From assembly GCF_001613465.1 (NCBI RefSeq), contig NZ_BDCK01000018.1, positions 1-64,000 of the forward strand: a stretch of 64,000 nucleotides of DNA. Direction: 5' to 3'. This document shows, in pieces, positions 8,744-18,015 of the stretch. The stretch comes from Nocardia niwae NBRC 108934 = DSM 45340 (GTDB lineage Bacteria > Actinomycetota > Actinomycetes > Mycobacteriales > Mycobacteriaceae). The notes under the pieces were generated by a model. The model saw only the letters and a program-made list of their open reading frames with translations, made no database searches and had not been told where the DNA came from. Position 1 is the stretch's first letter. Each line of letters begins with the position of its first letter. Both the position numbers and the translations under genes were made by a program.

Positions 8744-9378
8744 CCTTCGGTTGCGGTGCTGTAGGCCAGCACGACGTGGTGGAAGAGTTCGGTGCGGCGC
8801 TCGCGCACGGCGGGATCGTCGGGCTCCATGAGGACCTGCACACTGGTGCCGTCGTGGACGGCGATGAGCGCTTGGCCGAACGCCTCCGGGTCCGGCACGG
8901 TGCGGCCGCCGCGTGCGAGCGCCGCGACGATGGTGGGCATGAGCGCCGCGACGATGGCCTCCTCGCGGGCGGCCATCACCCGGCGCAGCGCGGGGGTGCG
9001 CAGCGCGTGGGCGGTGAATTCGGCGGTGATCCGGTACCAGGCCTCGTCGACCGGGACCGCCCGCTCCAGTCGCTGGACCGCGGCGCGCACGTCATCGGCG
9101 CCGTCGGCCGCGATGTCGTCGAGAATGGCGCTCGCCCGGCTGAGCATCGCCGTCGAACGTTGCTCCCACATGGCCAGGAACAGCTCGTCCAGGGAACTGA
9201 AGTTCGAGTAGAACGCGCCGCGGGTGAATCCGGCGCGCTCGCACACCCGCTCCACGGTGGCGCGCCCGAAGCCTTCTTCGGCGAACGCCTCGTAGGCGGC
9301 GGTCAGCAGCCGGTTTCTGGTCTCGGCGCGGCGGCGGGTGACCCGGGCGGGTGCGGTCTGTGCGGCATCGGACGCCAT
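8740..9378 (-). CDS. TetR family regulator of the flavin dehydrogenase operon
   Basis: 212 residues. The N-terminal helix-turn-helix is at about residues 18-60 (TVERVCERAGFTRGAFYSNFSSLDELF), with a divergent ligand-binding half. The ATG at 9378-9376 is preceded by a perfect AGGAGG; an open frame further upstream was rejected. It is translationally coupled to the FAD dehydrogenase and divergent from the zinc alcohol dehydrogenase. Inverted repeats in the shared 178-bp region suggest that it controls both directions. Confidence 0.88.
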   Translation of the reverse strand: MASDAAQTAPARVTRRRAETRNRLLTAAYEAFAEEGFGRATVERVCERAGFTRGAFYSNFSSLDELFLAMWEQRSTAMLSRASAILDDIAADGADDVRAAVQRLERAVPVDEAWYRITAEFTAHALRTPALRRVMAAREEAIVAALMPTIVAALARGGRTVPDPEAFGQALIAVHDGTSVQVLMEPDDPAVRERRTELFHHVVLAYSTATEG

Positions 9379-9411
9379 GGGGCACCTCCTCGGTTCGGCC
9401 TCGATCGTCCG

Positions 9412-9444
9412 GATACAGGAATGTACTCGATACAGAAACGTATC
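9412..9444. promoter_or_regulatory. Candidate TetR operator with GATAC/GTATC repeats
   Basis: GATAC(AGAAAC)GTATC at 9429-9444 is an inverted repeat with 5-bp arms. A direct copy of GATACAG starts at 9412, 17 bp upstream. The cluster lies 34-66 bp before the TetR start and about 113 bp before the divergent alcohol dehydrogenase. An AACGTGTT core follows at 9447-9454. Confidence 0.5.
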
Positions 9445-9556
9445 AGAACGTGTTGTCCGGTGTGGCCGAATTCGCCGAGTAGGGTGATTCCGGCACACCC
9501 GACGCGGTCGGGATGCCCGGTCCGTGTCGATCCGATCGGTGCGAGGTGATCCGGCG

Positions 9557-10591
9557 ATGAGCGAGGTCCGCGGCGGTAGCGGCGCGATGCGGTGCTGGCG
9601 GGTGCGCAGGCCGGGGCCGATCGATGGCGGTCCACTGGACGCGGAGCGCGCACCTGTCCCGGAACCCGGCCCGGGCGAGTTGACGGTACGTGTCCTCGCC
9701 TGCGGAGTGTGCCGGACCGACCTGCATGTGGCCGAAGGTGATCTTCCGGTGCACCGCGCCGGAGTGGTGCCGGGACACGAGATCGTCGGGGAGGTCGTCG
9801 CGCTCGGCCGGGGCGCGGAGGCGGAGGGTTTCCGGGTGGGGGACCGGGCGGGCATCGCCTGGCTTCGGCACACATGCGGGCAGTGCAAATTCTGCCTGCG
9901 CGGAGCGGAGAACCTCTGCCCGGGGTCGGCTTACACCGGCTGGGACGCCGACGGCGGCTATGCCGAATTCGCTTGTGTTCCAGCCGCGTACGCGCTGCGC
10001 CTGCCTGCTGGTTATGCCGATGCCGACACCGCCCCGCTGCTGTGTGCGGGCATCATCGGGTACCGGGCGCTGCTGCGCGCTTCCGTGCCGCCGGGCGGGC
10101 GGCTGGGCATCTACGGGTTCGGCGGCAGCGCCCACATCGCCGCTCAGGTGGCCGCCGCCCGCGGTGCGCAAGTGCACGTGATGACACGGGATCCGGCGGC
10201 GCGCGAACTCGCGACCGCGCTCGGCGCCGCCTCGGTGCAGGGTGCGGCGGATCCGCCTCCGGTACTGCTGGATTCGGCGATCCTGTTCGCACCGGTGGGT
10301 GACCTGGTGCCGCCCGCCCTGGCGGCGCTCGACCGTGGCGGTATCCTCGCCATCGCCGGTATCCATCTCAGCGACATTCCCACGCTGAACTACCAGCGGC
10401 ATGTGTTCCAGGAGCGGGAGATTCGCTCGGTGACCGCGAATACCCGCGCGGACGCCCGCGAATTCCTGGCGTTCGCCGGCGAACATCGGATACATCTGAC
10501 CACGCACGGGTATTCCCTGGACATGGCCGATCGGGCGCTGGCCGATCTCGCTCACGGGCGATTTGCCGGTGCGGCGGTTCTGCTGCCGTAG
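9557..10591 (+). CDS. Zinc-dependent alcohol dehydrogenase (AdhA-like MDR)
   Basis: 344 residues from the ATG at 9557, which follows GAGGTGA by 8 nt. The catalytic zinc site is [10 protein letters not shown] and GHE. The structural zinc site is the four-cysteine loop [15 protein letters not shown]. The nucleotide site is [14 protein letters not shown]. It resembles the mycobacterial AdhA (Rv1862) subgroup of medium-chain dehydrogenases that oxidise alcohols or reduce aldehydes with NAD(P). It is divergent from the TetR-flavin dehydrogenase operon. Confidence 0.85.
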   Translation: MSEVRGGSGAMRCWRVRRPGPIDGGPLDAERAPVPEPGPGELTVRVLACGVCRTDLHVAEGDLPVHRAGVVPGHEIVGEVVALGRGAEAEGFRVGDRAGIAWLRHTCGQCKFCLRGAENLCPGSAYTGWDADGGYAEFACVPAAYALRLPAGYADADTAPLLCAGIIGYRALLRASVPPGGRLGIYGFGGSAHIAAQVAAARGAQVHVMTRDPAARELATALGAASVQGAADPPPVLLDSAILFAPVGDLVPPALAALDRGGILAIAGIHLSDIPTLNYQRHVFQEREIRSVTANTRADAREFLAFAGEHRIHLTTHGYSLDMADRALADLAHGRFAGAAVLLP

Positions 10592-10737
10592 AACACGATT
10601 CGGCGCTGACTCCGTATCGGTCGGGTGGAGTTGCTTGACGGCTCTCAGGGCCGTTCTTACCTTCGCGGATATAGCCGAGAATTGTCACTGACAAGTGTCG
10701 CTCGGCTGTCTCACAACGGCGTGAGTAGGTGAGCACG

Positions 10738-11394
10738 ATGGCCAACCGGAAGGTAATTCACTTCGAAAAGTGGCGCGTAGTAAGGGCATTCGCCGTGCTA
10801 CTGCTCGTCGCGGGATTCGGGGCTGCGACGGGGTTGAACGCATGGGCGACGTCCTGTGCGGCAGTCGATGTCGTCGTCGCCAGAGGCACCCACGAACCCG
10901 GATACCTGGGCTCCGTGGTGGGCGACCCGCTGTACGACGCACTGTGGCAGGCGCTTCCGGTCGATTCGCAGGCGTACCGGGTGGACTATCCGGCCGATCT
11001 GCTCGACCCGTCCTCGATCAGCCGCGGCACCCAGGACATGACCGCTCATGTGCTGTGGCAGGCGGCGAGGTGCCCGGACCAGCGGTTCATCCTGGTCGGC
11101 TTTTCGCAGGGCGCCATCGTGACGCACGGGGTGCTCGGCACCGGCATCGTGACCGTACTCGGTGGGATGCACACATTGCCCGCGGATCTGTCCTCGCGGG
11201 TGGCGGCGGTGCTGTTGTTCGGTGACCCGATCCGGCTGATCGGCTGGAACGTGCCGGACCAATATGCCTGGCGGACCGGAAACTACTGCGCGAGCGGTGA
11301 TCCCGTCTGCGAAGGCGGCATCCGTCCGGCCGCGCATACGGACTACCGGTGGGCCATGTGGCCCGCCGTGGAGTTCACGGTGAACCGGGTGTGA
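10738..11394 (+). CDS. Secreted cutinase-family serine esterase
   Basis: 218 residues. A signal peptide (about 14-38, AFAVLLLVAGFGAATG) is followed by the cutinase domain with ARGTHEP, the nucleophile Ser123 in GFSQGA, and the C-terminal pair GDPVCEGG and AHTDYRW that supplies catalytic Asp and His. Disulfide cysteines are in the expected places. Actinobacterial cutinase-like proteins act as esterases, lipases or phospholipases on extracellular or cell-envelope lipids. The ATG at 10738 follows TAGGTGA; a GTG at 10729 is also in frame. It is convergent with the SDR fusion and shares a terminator with it. Confidence 0.9.
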   Translation: MANRKVIHFEKWRVVRAFAVLLLVAGFGAATGLNAWATSCAAVDVVVARGTHEPGYLGSVVGDPLYDALWQALPVDSQAYRVDYPADLLDPSSISRGTQDMTAHVLWQAARCPDQRFILVGFSQGAIVTHGVLGTGIVTVLGGMHTLPADLSSRVAAVLLFGDPIRLIGWNVPDQYAWRTGNYCASGDPVCEGGIRPAAHTDYRWAMWPAVEFTVNRV

Positions 11395-11417
11395 GGTCGC
11401 GAGACCGGGACGACGCG

Positions 11418-11447
11418 GGGGTGGGTCGACGGAGGTCGGCCCACCCC
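11418..11447. terminator. Bidirectional terminator hairpin between convergent genes
   Basis: A 13-bp stem (GGGGTGGGTCGAC against GTCGGCCCACCCC, one wobble pair) with a GGAG loop lies between the cutinase stop (11394) and the SDR-fusion stop (11462). It lacks a T-run, as is common in high-GC actinomycetes. Confidence 0.65.
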
Positions 11448-11461
11448 TCAGCCCTGCACAG

Positions 11462-13492
11462 CTACCACTGCAAGCCCGGAACGACGCGGGCGACGCGCGC
11501 CGCGGGAGTTGGCAGCGCCATGAGCGGCATGATCACCGGGGCCAGGACGGACAAGGCGCCGCCGCCGGACGCCGGCTCCGCGGCGGAGGCCGGTTCGGCG
11601 GGACGGCGGTCCGAGTCGCCTCGCGCCGCATCGGATTCCCCGAACAACCGGAAGCCCTGGTGCATGATCTGACGCTTCACCGACGGCATCAGCAACTCCA
11701 CCGCCTGCGCGAAGGTGCCGACCGGCGTGTCGATGCGATGTGGCCGGTCCTCGAGCGCGCGCACCACGATCGCGGCGGCCTGCTCCGGATCCGGCACCGG
11801 AAGCGAGCGGTACAGATCGGTCGGGGCGATCATGGGGGTCCGCACCAGCGGCATCCGCACCGAGGTGAAGGTGATTCCGGCATCCCGGTTCTCCACCGCC
11901 GCGATCTCGCTGAAGTTGTCCAGCGCCGACTTACTGGCCACATACGCGGCGAACCGGGGCACCTTCGTCTGCACCGCGATCGACGAGATGTTGACCACGT
12001 GCCCGAAGCGGCGCGCCCGCATCGACGGCAGCAGTCCGAGGATGAGCCGCACGGCGCCGAAGTAGTTCACCGCCATGGTGCGCTCGAAATCGTGCATCCG
12101 GTCGGTGGAGTTGAGCACGGAGCGGCGGATCGAACGGCCCGCGTTGTTCACCAGGTAGTCGACGCGGCCGTGGTCGTCGAGGACGCACTGCACGAGCTTC
12201 TCGACCGCTTCGGAATCGGTGATGTCGCACGGATAGGTATGCGCGGCACCGCCTTCCGCGCGCACGGCTTCGGCGGCGGCCGCCAGGTCGTCGTGCCCGC
12301 GGGCGACCATCAGGACCGTGGCGCCGCGCCGGGCGACGGCGTGCGCGGTGGCCAGCCCGATACCGGAGGACGCGCCGGTGATCAGCACGACCCGGCCGGC
12401 GAGCGGGTCGTCGGTGACGGACACGCGTCCGCGCTGCGGATCCAGGTGGTCGCGCCAGTACTGCCACAGCCGCTCGGCGTAGCTGTCGAACGACGGCACG
12501 GTCAGGCCGGTGCCGCGCAGCTGGGCGCGGGTGGAGTCGCTGATGAACTCCGCGGAGAACGAGGTGTGCGGAGCGACCTCGGCCGGGATGCCCACCTGAT
12601 CGAGCAGGAAATCGCGCACGGAGGTGACCCCGGGGAGGTGCGCCAGGCCGCTGAGCGCCAGCCCGCTGCCGGGCACCGTGCCCACGCCGGTCGGCGCTCC
12701 CGCCGCTGTGGCGAGCGCGCGATACACCTCGCCGAACGGCTGCGGCTCCGGGTTGACCAGGTGGAAGGTGCGTCCGTTCAGGCCGGGGCGGCCGATCAGT
12801 TCCGCCATGGCGGCCGAGACGTAATCGACGGGAACGATATTCGTGGCGCCGAGATCGGGCAGCGGCAACGGCAGATCCGACGGCAGCGCGGCGAGCTTGG
12901 CGATCGCGCCGAAGAAGTAGTAGGGCCCGTCGATCTTGTCCATCTCGCCGGTGCGGGAATCGCCCACGATGATCGCGGGCCGATACACCCGCCAGCGCAC
13001 GCCGTGCGCCTCGCGGACGAGCTTCTCGGCGGCGAACTTGGTGCGGTGATACGGCGAGGTCAGCCGCTGTCCGAGGTCGAAGTCCTCCTCGAAGAACTTG
13101 CCTTTGTGATCGCCCGCCACCGCCACGGAGGAGACATGATGCAGTACCGCTCCCAGCTCGCGGGCCAGGGCCAGCACCGAGCGGGTGCCGGTGACGTTCG
13201 CCGCGTGTGCGGTGTCCTCATCGGCCGTCATGTCGTAGACGGCGCCCAGATGGACGATGTGGTCGGCCCGCGGCGCCTCGCACGCCAGGCCGAGGCCCTC
13301 GGCGGTGAGATCGCCGATCAGCGCGTAGACCCGCTCGGCGCCGCGCCAGCCCGCAGCGATGTCGGTGAATTTCGCCAGCGACGTCTCGCGCACCAGCACG
13401 TGGATGATCGCGTCGGCGTCGCGATCCAGCAGGTCCTGCACGACCCGCCTGCCCAAGAATCCGGTTCCGCCCGTCACGATGTAAGTGGCCAT
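11462..13492 (-). CDS. Two-domain SDR fusion, fatty acyl-CoA reductase-like (AcrA1 type)
   Basis: 676 residues from the ATG at 13492, which follows AGGAG at 7 nt. Residues about 1-350 form an extended, thioester-reductase-type SDR (VTGGTGFLGRRVV; active-site YHRTK). Residues about 380-640 form a classical SDR (LITGASSGIGLATA; active-site YVASK). This architecture is that of mycobacterial AcrA1 (Rv3391) and of bacterial fatty acyl-CoA reductases that make fatty aldehyde or alcohol for wax esters. The activity is inferred from the architecture only. The C-terminal tail is alanine- and proline-rich. It is preceded by a 16-bp palindrome (13627-13642). Confidence 0.78.
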   Translation of the reverse strand: MATYIVTGGTGFLGRRVVQDLLDRDADAIIHVLVRETSLAKFTDIAAGWRGAERVYALIGDLTAEGLGLACEAPRADHIVHLGAVYDMTADEDTAHAANVTGTRSVLALARELGAVLHHVSSVAVAGDHKGKFFEEDFDLGQRLTSPYHRTKFAAEKLVREAHGVRWRVYRPAIIVGDSRTGEMDKIDGPYYFFGAIAKLAALPSDLPLPLPDLGATNIVPVDYVSAAMAELIGRPGLNGRTFHLVNPEPQPFGEVYRALATAAGAPTGVGTVPGSGLALSGLAHLPGVTSVRDFLLDQVGIPAEVAPHTSFSAEFISDSTRAQLRGTGLTVPSFDSYAERLWQYWRDHLDPQRGRVSVTDDPLAGRVVLITGASSGIGLATAHAVARRGATVLMVARGHDDLAAAAEAVRAEGGAAHTYPCDITDSEAVEKLVQCVLDDHGRVDYLVNNAGRSIRRSVLNSTDRMHDFERTMAVNYFGAVRLILGLLPSMRARRFGHVVNISSIAVQTKVPRFAAYVASKSALDNFSEIAAVENRDAGITFTSVRMPLVRTPMIAPTDLYRSLPVPDPEQAAAIVVRALEDRPHRIDTPVGTFAQAVELLMPSVKRQIMHQGFRLFGESDAARGDSDRRPAEPASAAEPASGGGALSVLAPVIMPLMALPTPAARVARVVPGLQW

Positions 13493-13803
13493 CGCATTCT
13501 CCTGCTGTTCACTCGAACCCTGTTGTCGCACAAGTCATCCGGCATGCGGCAATGGATGCGGACAGCGTGATTCGGCCCCCAGCGACAGACGTCGGGCCGA
13601 AAGTAGGAACACCTTCGTCCTGACTTATTACTCAACAGTAATCGAGCGCGCGTGGGCCCGGCAAGCGATCATGAGCCGTTCGGCGTGTGGGGCTGGTCAC
13701 CGTCTGTGCAGGTCAAACGGTATGTGTTACAGAGATTTCCAGTTACTCGCGTTTTGGTCGAGTGTCCAGCAACTTGGCAGCGTCCGATCCGGGCCCGGTC
13801 CGG
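13493..13803. other. Upstream region of the SDR fusion with a 16-bp palindrome
   Basis: A 311-bp stretch with no credible gene and locally low GC. It holds ATTACT(CAAC)AGTAAT at 13627-13642, a perfect 6-bp-arm inverted repeat of TetR-operator size, 135 bp before the SDR-fusion start codon. The rest is probably leader and promoter. Confidence 0.5.
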
Positions 13804-15510
13804 CTACTTCTTCTCGACGCGAGCGGGCGGCGCCTGCAGCGGGGGCTTGCCGCGCAGGAACGTCTCGAACGCGTCGAGGTCGGTCGGGCCCACCGCGGTA
13901 TCGGCGCCCTCGGTGAAGACGGTGAATCCGTCGCCCCCCGAAGCCAGGAAGTTGTTGGTCGTGACGCGATACGTGGCGACCGGGTTGATCGGCTGACCTG
14001 CGATGCGGACGCTGTCGGTGATCACCTTCGCACCCGTGGGAGCGGTGTCGGAGTAGGCATAGCCGACGCCTGCGAGAGACAGGATCGTCGGTTTGCCCGC
14101 GCTGTTGCTCCACTGCTGTTCCAGCAGGCGCAGGATCTGGCTGCCGGTCAGGGTGAGCGTGACGACCTGGTTGCCGAACGGTTGAACGGTGAACAGGTCG
14201 CCGTAGGTGATCGGCCCCTGTTTCAGATCGGCGCGCACGCCGCCGGGGTTCATGAAGGCGGCGACGGCGGCGGCCGGTCCCGCGGTGACCGACAGCATGG
14301 AATCGGCGATCACGTCACCCAGCGGTGAGGTGCCCGCCGGGCCGGGATCGTGCGGCAGGGCGTTCGCCGTCGCGCCGACGACGCGGCCCGCGCGGGGCCG
14401 TGATTGCTCGGTGTAGAAGTCGATCAGCGCGGTCGTCGGGGCGTCGGGTGTGACCTCGCGGGTCACGACGCGATTGACCGCCGACGCCTGCGCGCCCTCT
14501 CCGCCGAAACGCAGCGTGACGTCGGTGACGAGCCGTCCGTACGAGGCCGCCTGGGTGATCACCTTGCCCGCGACGGTGCACACGTAGGGCTGGTGGCTGT
14601 GGGCGGTGAACACCGCCCGGACCGCGGGGTCGATCCGCTCGGCCAGTCCGGTCACGTTCGGGCTGATGTTCGCGCATCCGTTGTAGTCCACCGGCGCGTC
14701 CCGCTCGGGCCGCTGGGAACCGCCGTCGTGCACCAGAGCCACGATCGCCTCCGCGCCCGCTGCCTTCAGTTCCGGCACGTAGCGGTTGATCGCGGCGGCT
14801 TGGTCACTGAAGCGGTACCCCCGGATGCCCTCGGGCAGCACGATATTCGCGGTTTCGGGTGTGACCGTGCCGACCACACCGATCCGGTGCCCGCCCACCT
14901 GTAACAGCGTCCACGGACGCAACGCCGGCGGCAGACCGCCCTGCGCATCGGTGACGTTCGCCGCCAGATACGGAAACTTCGCGCCCGTGAACGCGGCGCC
15001 GGGCGAACATCCGTCGACCGCGCATCCGCCTTGCTGCAGGCGCGCCAATTCCGATACGCCGTCGTCGAATTCGTGATTGCCGACCGCGGACGCGGCCACT
15101 CCGGCATTGTTGAGGAAGCCGATCGTCGGCTCGTCGTGGAACAGGCTGGAGATCAACGGGCTGGCCCCGATGTTGTCCCCGGCCGCCAGCACGGCGCTGG
15201 ACGGATAAGCGGCCCTCAGCCGGGCCAGATGGGTGGCCAGATACGCGGCTCCGCCCGCGTCGTAAGTCGCGATCTTGCCGTTGGACCCGCTCGGCGGCTG
15301 CAGGTTTCCGTGCAGATCGTTGAAGCCGAACAGGTGCACCTCGTCCGGTTGCGCCGGACGCAGGTCGTCGGTCGAGATCAGGGGCACGATCCTGGCCGCT
15401 GTCGACGAGCCGGGACCGGCGCCGGGATCGGACGTCGTGCCGCAACCCCCCACCAGGCCGACACCGACCAGACCGGCAAGAACCACGGCGATGCGACGGC
15501 GCGCTCTCAT
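13804..15510 (-). CDS. Lipoprotein 5'-nucleotidase / metallophosphatase
   Basis: 568 residues. A lipoprotein signal peptide ends in VGGC (Cys about 24), so the protein is anchored outside the membrane. The calcineurin-like phosphatase motifs follow in order: GFNDLHGN, GDNIGAS, GNHEFDDG, then HDGG and HSHQPY. The C-terminal 5'-nucleotidase substrate-binding domain covers about residues 380-560 (NPGGVRADLKQGPITYGDLFTVQPFGN). It should hydrolyse extracellular nucleotides, UDP-sugars or 2',3'-cyclic nucleotides to scavenge phosphate and nucleosides. It stands alone. Confidence 0.9.
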   Translation of the reverse strand: MRARRRIAVVLAGLVGVGLVGGCGTTSDPGAGPGSSTAARIVPLISTDDLRPAQPDEVHLFGFNDLHGNLQPPSGSNGKIATYDAGGAAYLATHLARLRAAYPSSAVLAAGDNIGASPLISSLFHDEPTIGFLNNAGVAASAVGNHEFDDGVSELARLQQGGCAVDGCSPGAAFTGAKFPYLAANVTDAQGGLPPALRPWTLLQVGGHRIGVVGTVTPETANIVLPEGIRGYRFSDQAAAINRYVPELKAAGAEAIVALVHDGGSQRPERDAPVDYNGCANISPNVTGLAERIDPAVRAVFTAHSHQPYVCTVAGKVITQAASYGRLVTDVTLRFGGEGAQASAVNRVVTREVTPDAPTTALIDFYTEQSRPRAGRVVGATANALPHDPGPAGTSPLGDVIADSMLSVTAGPAAAVAAFMNPGGVRADLKQGPITYGDLFTVQPFGNQVVTLTLTGSQILRLLEQQWSNSAGKPTILSLAGVGYAYSDTAPTGAKVITDSVRIAGQPINPVATYRVTTNNFLASGGDGFTVFTEGADTAVGPTDLDAFETFLRGKPPLQAPPARVEKK

Positions 15511-15593
15511 ACCACGACTGTCCCATGTCCACGGCGTTCGCGCACGACGGCCGAAAGGCCGCGTGCGGCAGGAGGATGCGCGTGCCTATCCGG

Positions 15594-16250
15594 CTACTGC
15601 GCGGCCGGGAATTCGTCGGCCAGTTCCTCGAAGACCGCGGTGTTCATCGCGAAGGCCCGCCGGCCTTCGTCGAGCACGCGGCGGCGCTCCAGATCGTCGA
15701 GCGGCAACCGGTCGAGCAGGCCACGGTATTCCCGCTTGAACGCCGCGGGGTTGCCGACGCCGTCGAAGACGTAGAAGCGGACGCCGTCGCCGCGATGCGG
15801 CAGGTTCCACAGCTTCTCCGCGGTGCCGCGGATGACCTGGCCGCCGGACAGGTCACCTAGGTAGCGGGTGTAGTGGTGGGCGATGTACCCGGCCGGCCAG
15901 TCGCGCGCGCACTCGTCGATGCGTTCGGCGTAGGCCGCGGTCGCGGGCAGCGGTTCCAGGCCGGCACGCCAGTCCGGACCGAGCAGATGTGCGAGATCGC
16001 GCTCGAGTTCGGCGGTGCGGGCGAGCTCGGGCCGGATGAACGGGCCTGCGACCGGGTCGTCGGACAGCGCACCCCAGCGCTGTTCGAGCGCGCGATAGAT
16101 GAACCACAGCTGACCGGTGTAGCGGTGATACGAGTCGACACCGAGGGCTCCGCCGAGCATCTCGCTCATGAAGCGGGAGTTCTCCGCCTCCGCGTGCTGT
16201 TGCGCGGTGGCGCTGCGGATCTGCGTCGAGAACGGCACTGCTTCCGACAT
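15594..16250 (-). CDS. Heme oxygenase (biliverdin-producing type)
   Basis: 218 residues, the normal length for HmuO/HO-1-like enzymes. The proximal heme ligand is the His in TAQQHAEAE near residue 19, and the distal helix has GDLSGGQVIRG. It opens heme to biliverdin, CO and Fe2+ in the cytosol, mainly for iron acquisition. No heme transporter or biliverdin reductase is adjacent and I see no IdeR-type iron box upstream, which is unusual for an iron-scavenging gene. Confidence 0.93.
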   Translation of the reverse strand: MSEAVPFSTQIRSATAQQHAEAENSRFMSEMLGGALGVDSYHRYTGQLWFIYRALEQRWGALSDDPVAGPFIRPELARTAELERDLAHLLGPDWRAGLEPLPATAAYAERIDECARDWPAGYIAHHYTRYLGDLSGGQVIRGTAEKLWNLPHRGDGVRFYVFDGVGNPAAFKREYRGLLDRLPLDDLERRRVLDEGRRAFAMNTAVFEELADEFPAAQ

Positions 16251-16357
16251 GTCCGAACCACCTCACCTCACACCGGGGCCGCCACCGGATCGCGGCGCCC
16301 TGACCAGTTCGATAAGAGGTTACCGGGCGGCCGTACGGCGCGCATGCACCTCGCGGC

Positions 16358-17878
16358 TCAGTGCGCGGGCGACGATCGGCGGCGACGCCGGACGATCGGG
16401 CGGCGCAGTGAGCCGAACCGGCGCAGAATCCGCGGCCTGCGCACGGTGCGGTCGCACCACTCGCCGAGGGTGACTCCGGCCGCGAGCGCGCAGCCGATGC
16501 CGAAGGCCGACAGCAGCTGGTTGCCCCCGATCAGCAGTTCGTCGTTGAGCAGGGCGTAGAGCCCGCGGTAGACCTTCAGTCCCGGCAGCAGCGGGGTGAT
16601 GCCCGCGACGGCGACAACCAGTGGGGGAGTCAGCGCGCGGCGGGCCATGAGACCACCGGCCAGGCCGACCAGCGTCGCGGCGGCGCCGGAGGAGATCACC
16701 GGGCCGAAACCCGCCTCCTGGATGAGGACGAAGCAGATGATGCCCGCGGCGCCGCTGCCTGCGGCGGCGGCCAGGGCCCGGCGTTCGGCGTAGCAGGCGA
16801 GCGCGAACGCCAGCGCCGCCACCGCACCGGCCAGGATCTTCACCGGCAGGTCGGTGAGGTCGCGGGCGGAGGTCAGGTAGACCGGCGGCACCGTGGCGTC
16901 GAGGAGATCGGCGATACGCAGGGTGAGCGCGATGCCCGCGATGATGCCGCCGGTCATCATCATCACCTCGAGCATGCGGGCGGTGGCGGTGATGGGCGCG
17001 CCGGTGATCGCGTCCTGTACCGAGCCGACCAGTTGCAAGCCGCTGAGCAGCACTGTGATTCCGGCCGCGATGATCAGGGTGGGGTCGACGTCGATCCGCA
17101 GGCGCGCGGCCAGGCTCGCCAGCACGATGGCCGGGATCGCCGCGATGGCGCCGCCCACCATGTGCTGGAAGAAGAACGGCAGCCCGTAGCGATTGAGGAC
17201 GCGATTGGTGCGGTCGATCGCCGCGGTGGTCGCGAAACTGACCGCGGCCACGAGGGCGCCCGCGCCGAGCAGCGCGGCGATCGCCGCCGCCATCAGCGAC
17301 CACGCGGCGGTGGCGGTCCACCGGTGATACGGGTGCGGCGCCGAGGTGATCGCGTCCAGGGCGGCGCGGGCCTGGTCCGGCGGGACCACCTCGTTGCGGA
17401 TTCGGCGGGTCAGCCGGTCGACGGCGGCGAGCCGGGTGAAGTCCAGGGCGCGGTAGTGCACGATCCGCATGGTGCTGGCCGGCGGCAGCGCGGGCCCGCG
17501 GTCGGCCCAGATGCGAATGGCGTCGTAGGTGACGTCGATGCTGCAGCGGGACAGTCCGTAGGTGGCGGCGATGAAGCGCACCGTCGTGGTGGTGTCCACC
17601 ACGCCGGTGCCGGAGGCGAGCACCACCTCGCCGACTCGGACCGCGAGGTCGAGGACCTCGGCGACCCTGGCGTCGTCGGTCAGATCGATCGGCTGCAACG
17701 GTGTCGGCGCGGTGACGATGGTGTCCGCGGTCGCCTGCCGGTCCGCCACCAGCAGGCCGACGGCCTGGGTGACGACCGGAATCGGCCGGGCGCGCCGCAG
17801 GCGAAGCCCGCGACGCCAGCCGAGGTGATCCACCGGTTCGGTGATGACATCGCCTACGGAAGATGCGTCAGGACTCAT
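16358..17878 (-). CDS. thrE: Threonine/serine exporter ThrE family membrane protein
   Basis: 506 residues, close to the 489 of Corynebacterium glutamicum ThrE. The N-terminal DUF1212 domain contains DTTTTVRFIAATYGLSRCSIDVTYD and is followed by about ten hydrophobic segments, the second half corresponding to the ThrE_2 (DUF3815) domain. It exports threonine and serine using the proton gradient. The start at 17878 was chosen over ATGs at 17896 and further upstream; none has a good ribosome site. It is divergent from the F420-type oxidoreductase. Confidence 0.85.
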   Translation of the reverse strand: MSPDASSVGDVITEPVDHLGWRRGLRLRRARPIPVVTQAVGLLVADRQATADTIVTAPTPLQPIDLTDDARVAEVLDLAVRVGEVVLASGTGVVDTTTTVRFIAATYGLSRCSIDVTYDAIRIWADRGPALPPASTMRIVHYRALDFTRLAAVDRLTRRIRNEVVPPDQARAALDAITSAPHPYHRWTATAAWSLMAAAIAALLGAGALVAAVSFATTAAIDRTNRVLNRYGLPFFFQHMVGGAIAAIPAIVLASLAARLRIDVDPTLIIAAGITVLLSGLQLVGSVQDAITGAPITATARMLEVMMMTGGIIAGIALTLRIADLLDATVPPVYLTSARDLTDLPVKILAGAVAALAFALACYAERRALAAAAGSGAAGIICFVLIQEAGFGPVISSGAAATLVGLAGGLMARRALTPPLVVAVAGITPLLPGLKVYRGLYALLNDELLIGGNQLLSAFGIGCALAAGVTLGEWCDRTVRRPRILRRFGSLRRPIVRRRRRSSPAH

Positions 17879-17977
17879 GGACGCGAACCTAGTCATCCGA
17901 CGACTGCTTGGCATCCGCGCGGGTCGCGGCGGGCGCGCCGGCTTGCATCGACCCTTGGTCATACGGGCGAATCGTGG

Positions 17978-17991
17978 TAGAACTTGTTCTA
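17978..17991 (+). promoter_or_regulatory. Perfect KstR-type operator upstream of the LLM oxidoreductase
   Basis: TAGAACTTGTTCTA has 6-bp perfect arms around a TT centre and matches the remembered KstR consensus TnnAACnnGTTnnA at every fixed base. It is 24 bp upstream of the proposed GTG start of the F420-type gene and about 100 bp upstream of thrE on the other strand. Confidence 0.6.
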
Positions 17992-18015
17992 ATTTCGGCG
18001 ATGGGAGTGCGTGCC

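Noticed and set aside
16251..16357. Iron box upstream of heme oxygenase
   Set aside because: I looked for the TTAGG...CCTAA-type IdeR repeat and did not see it.
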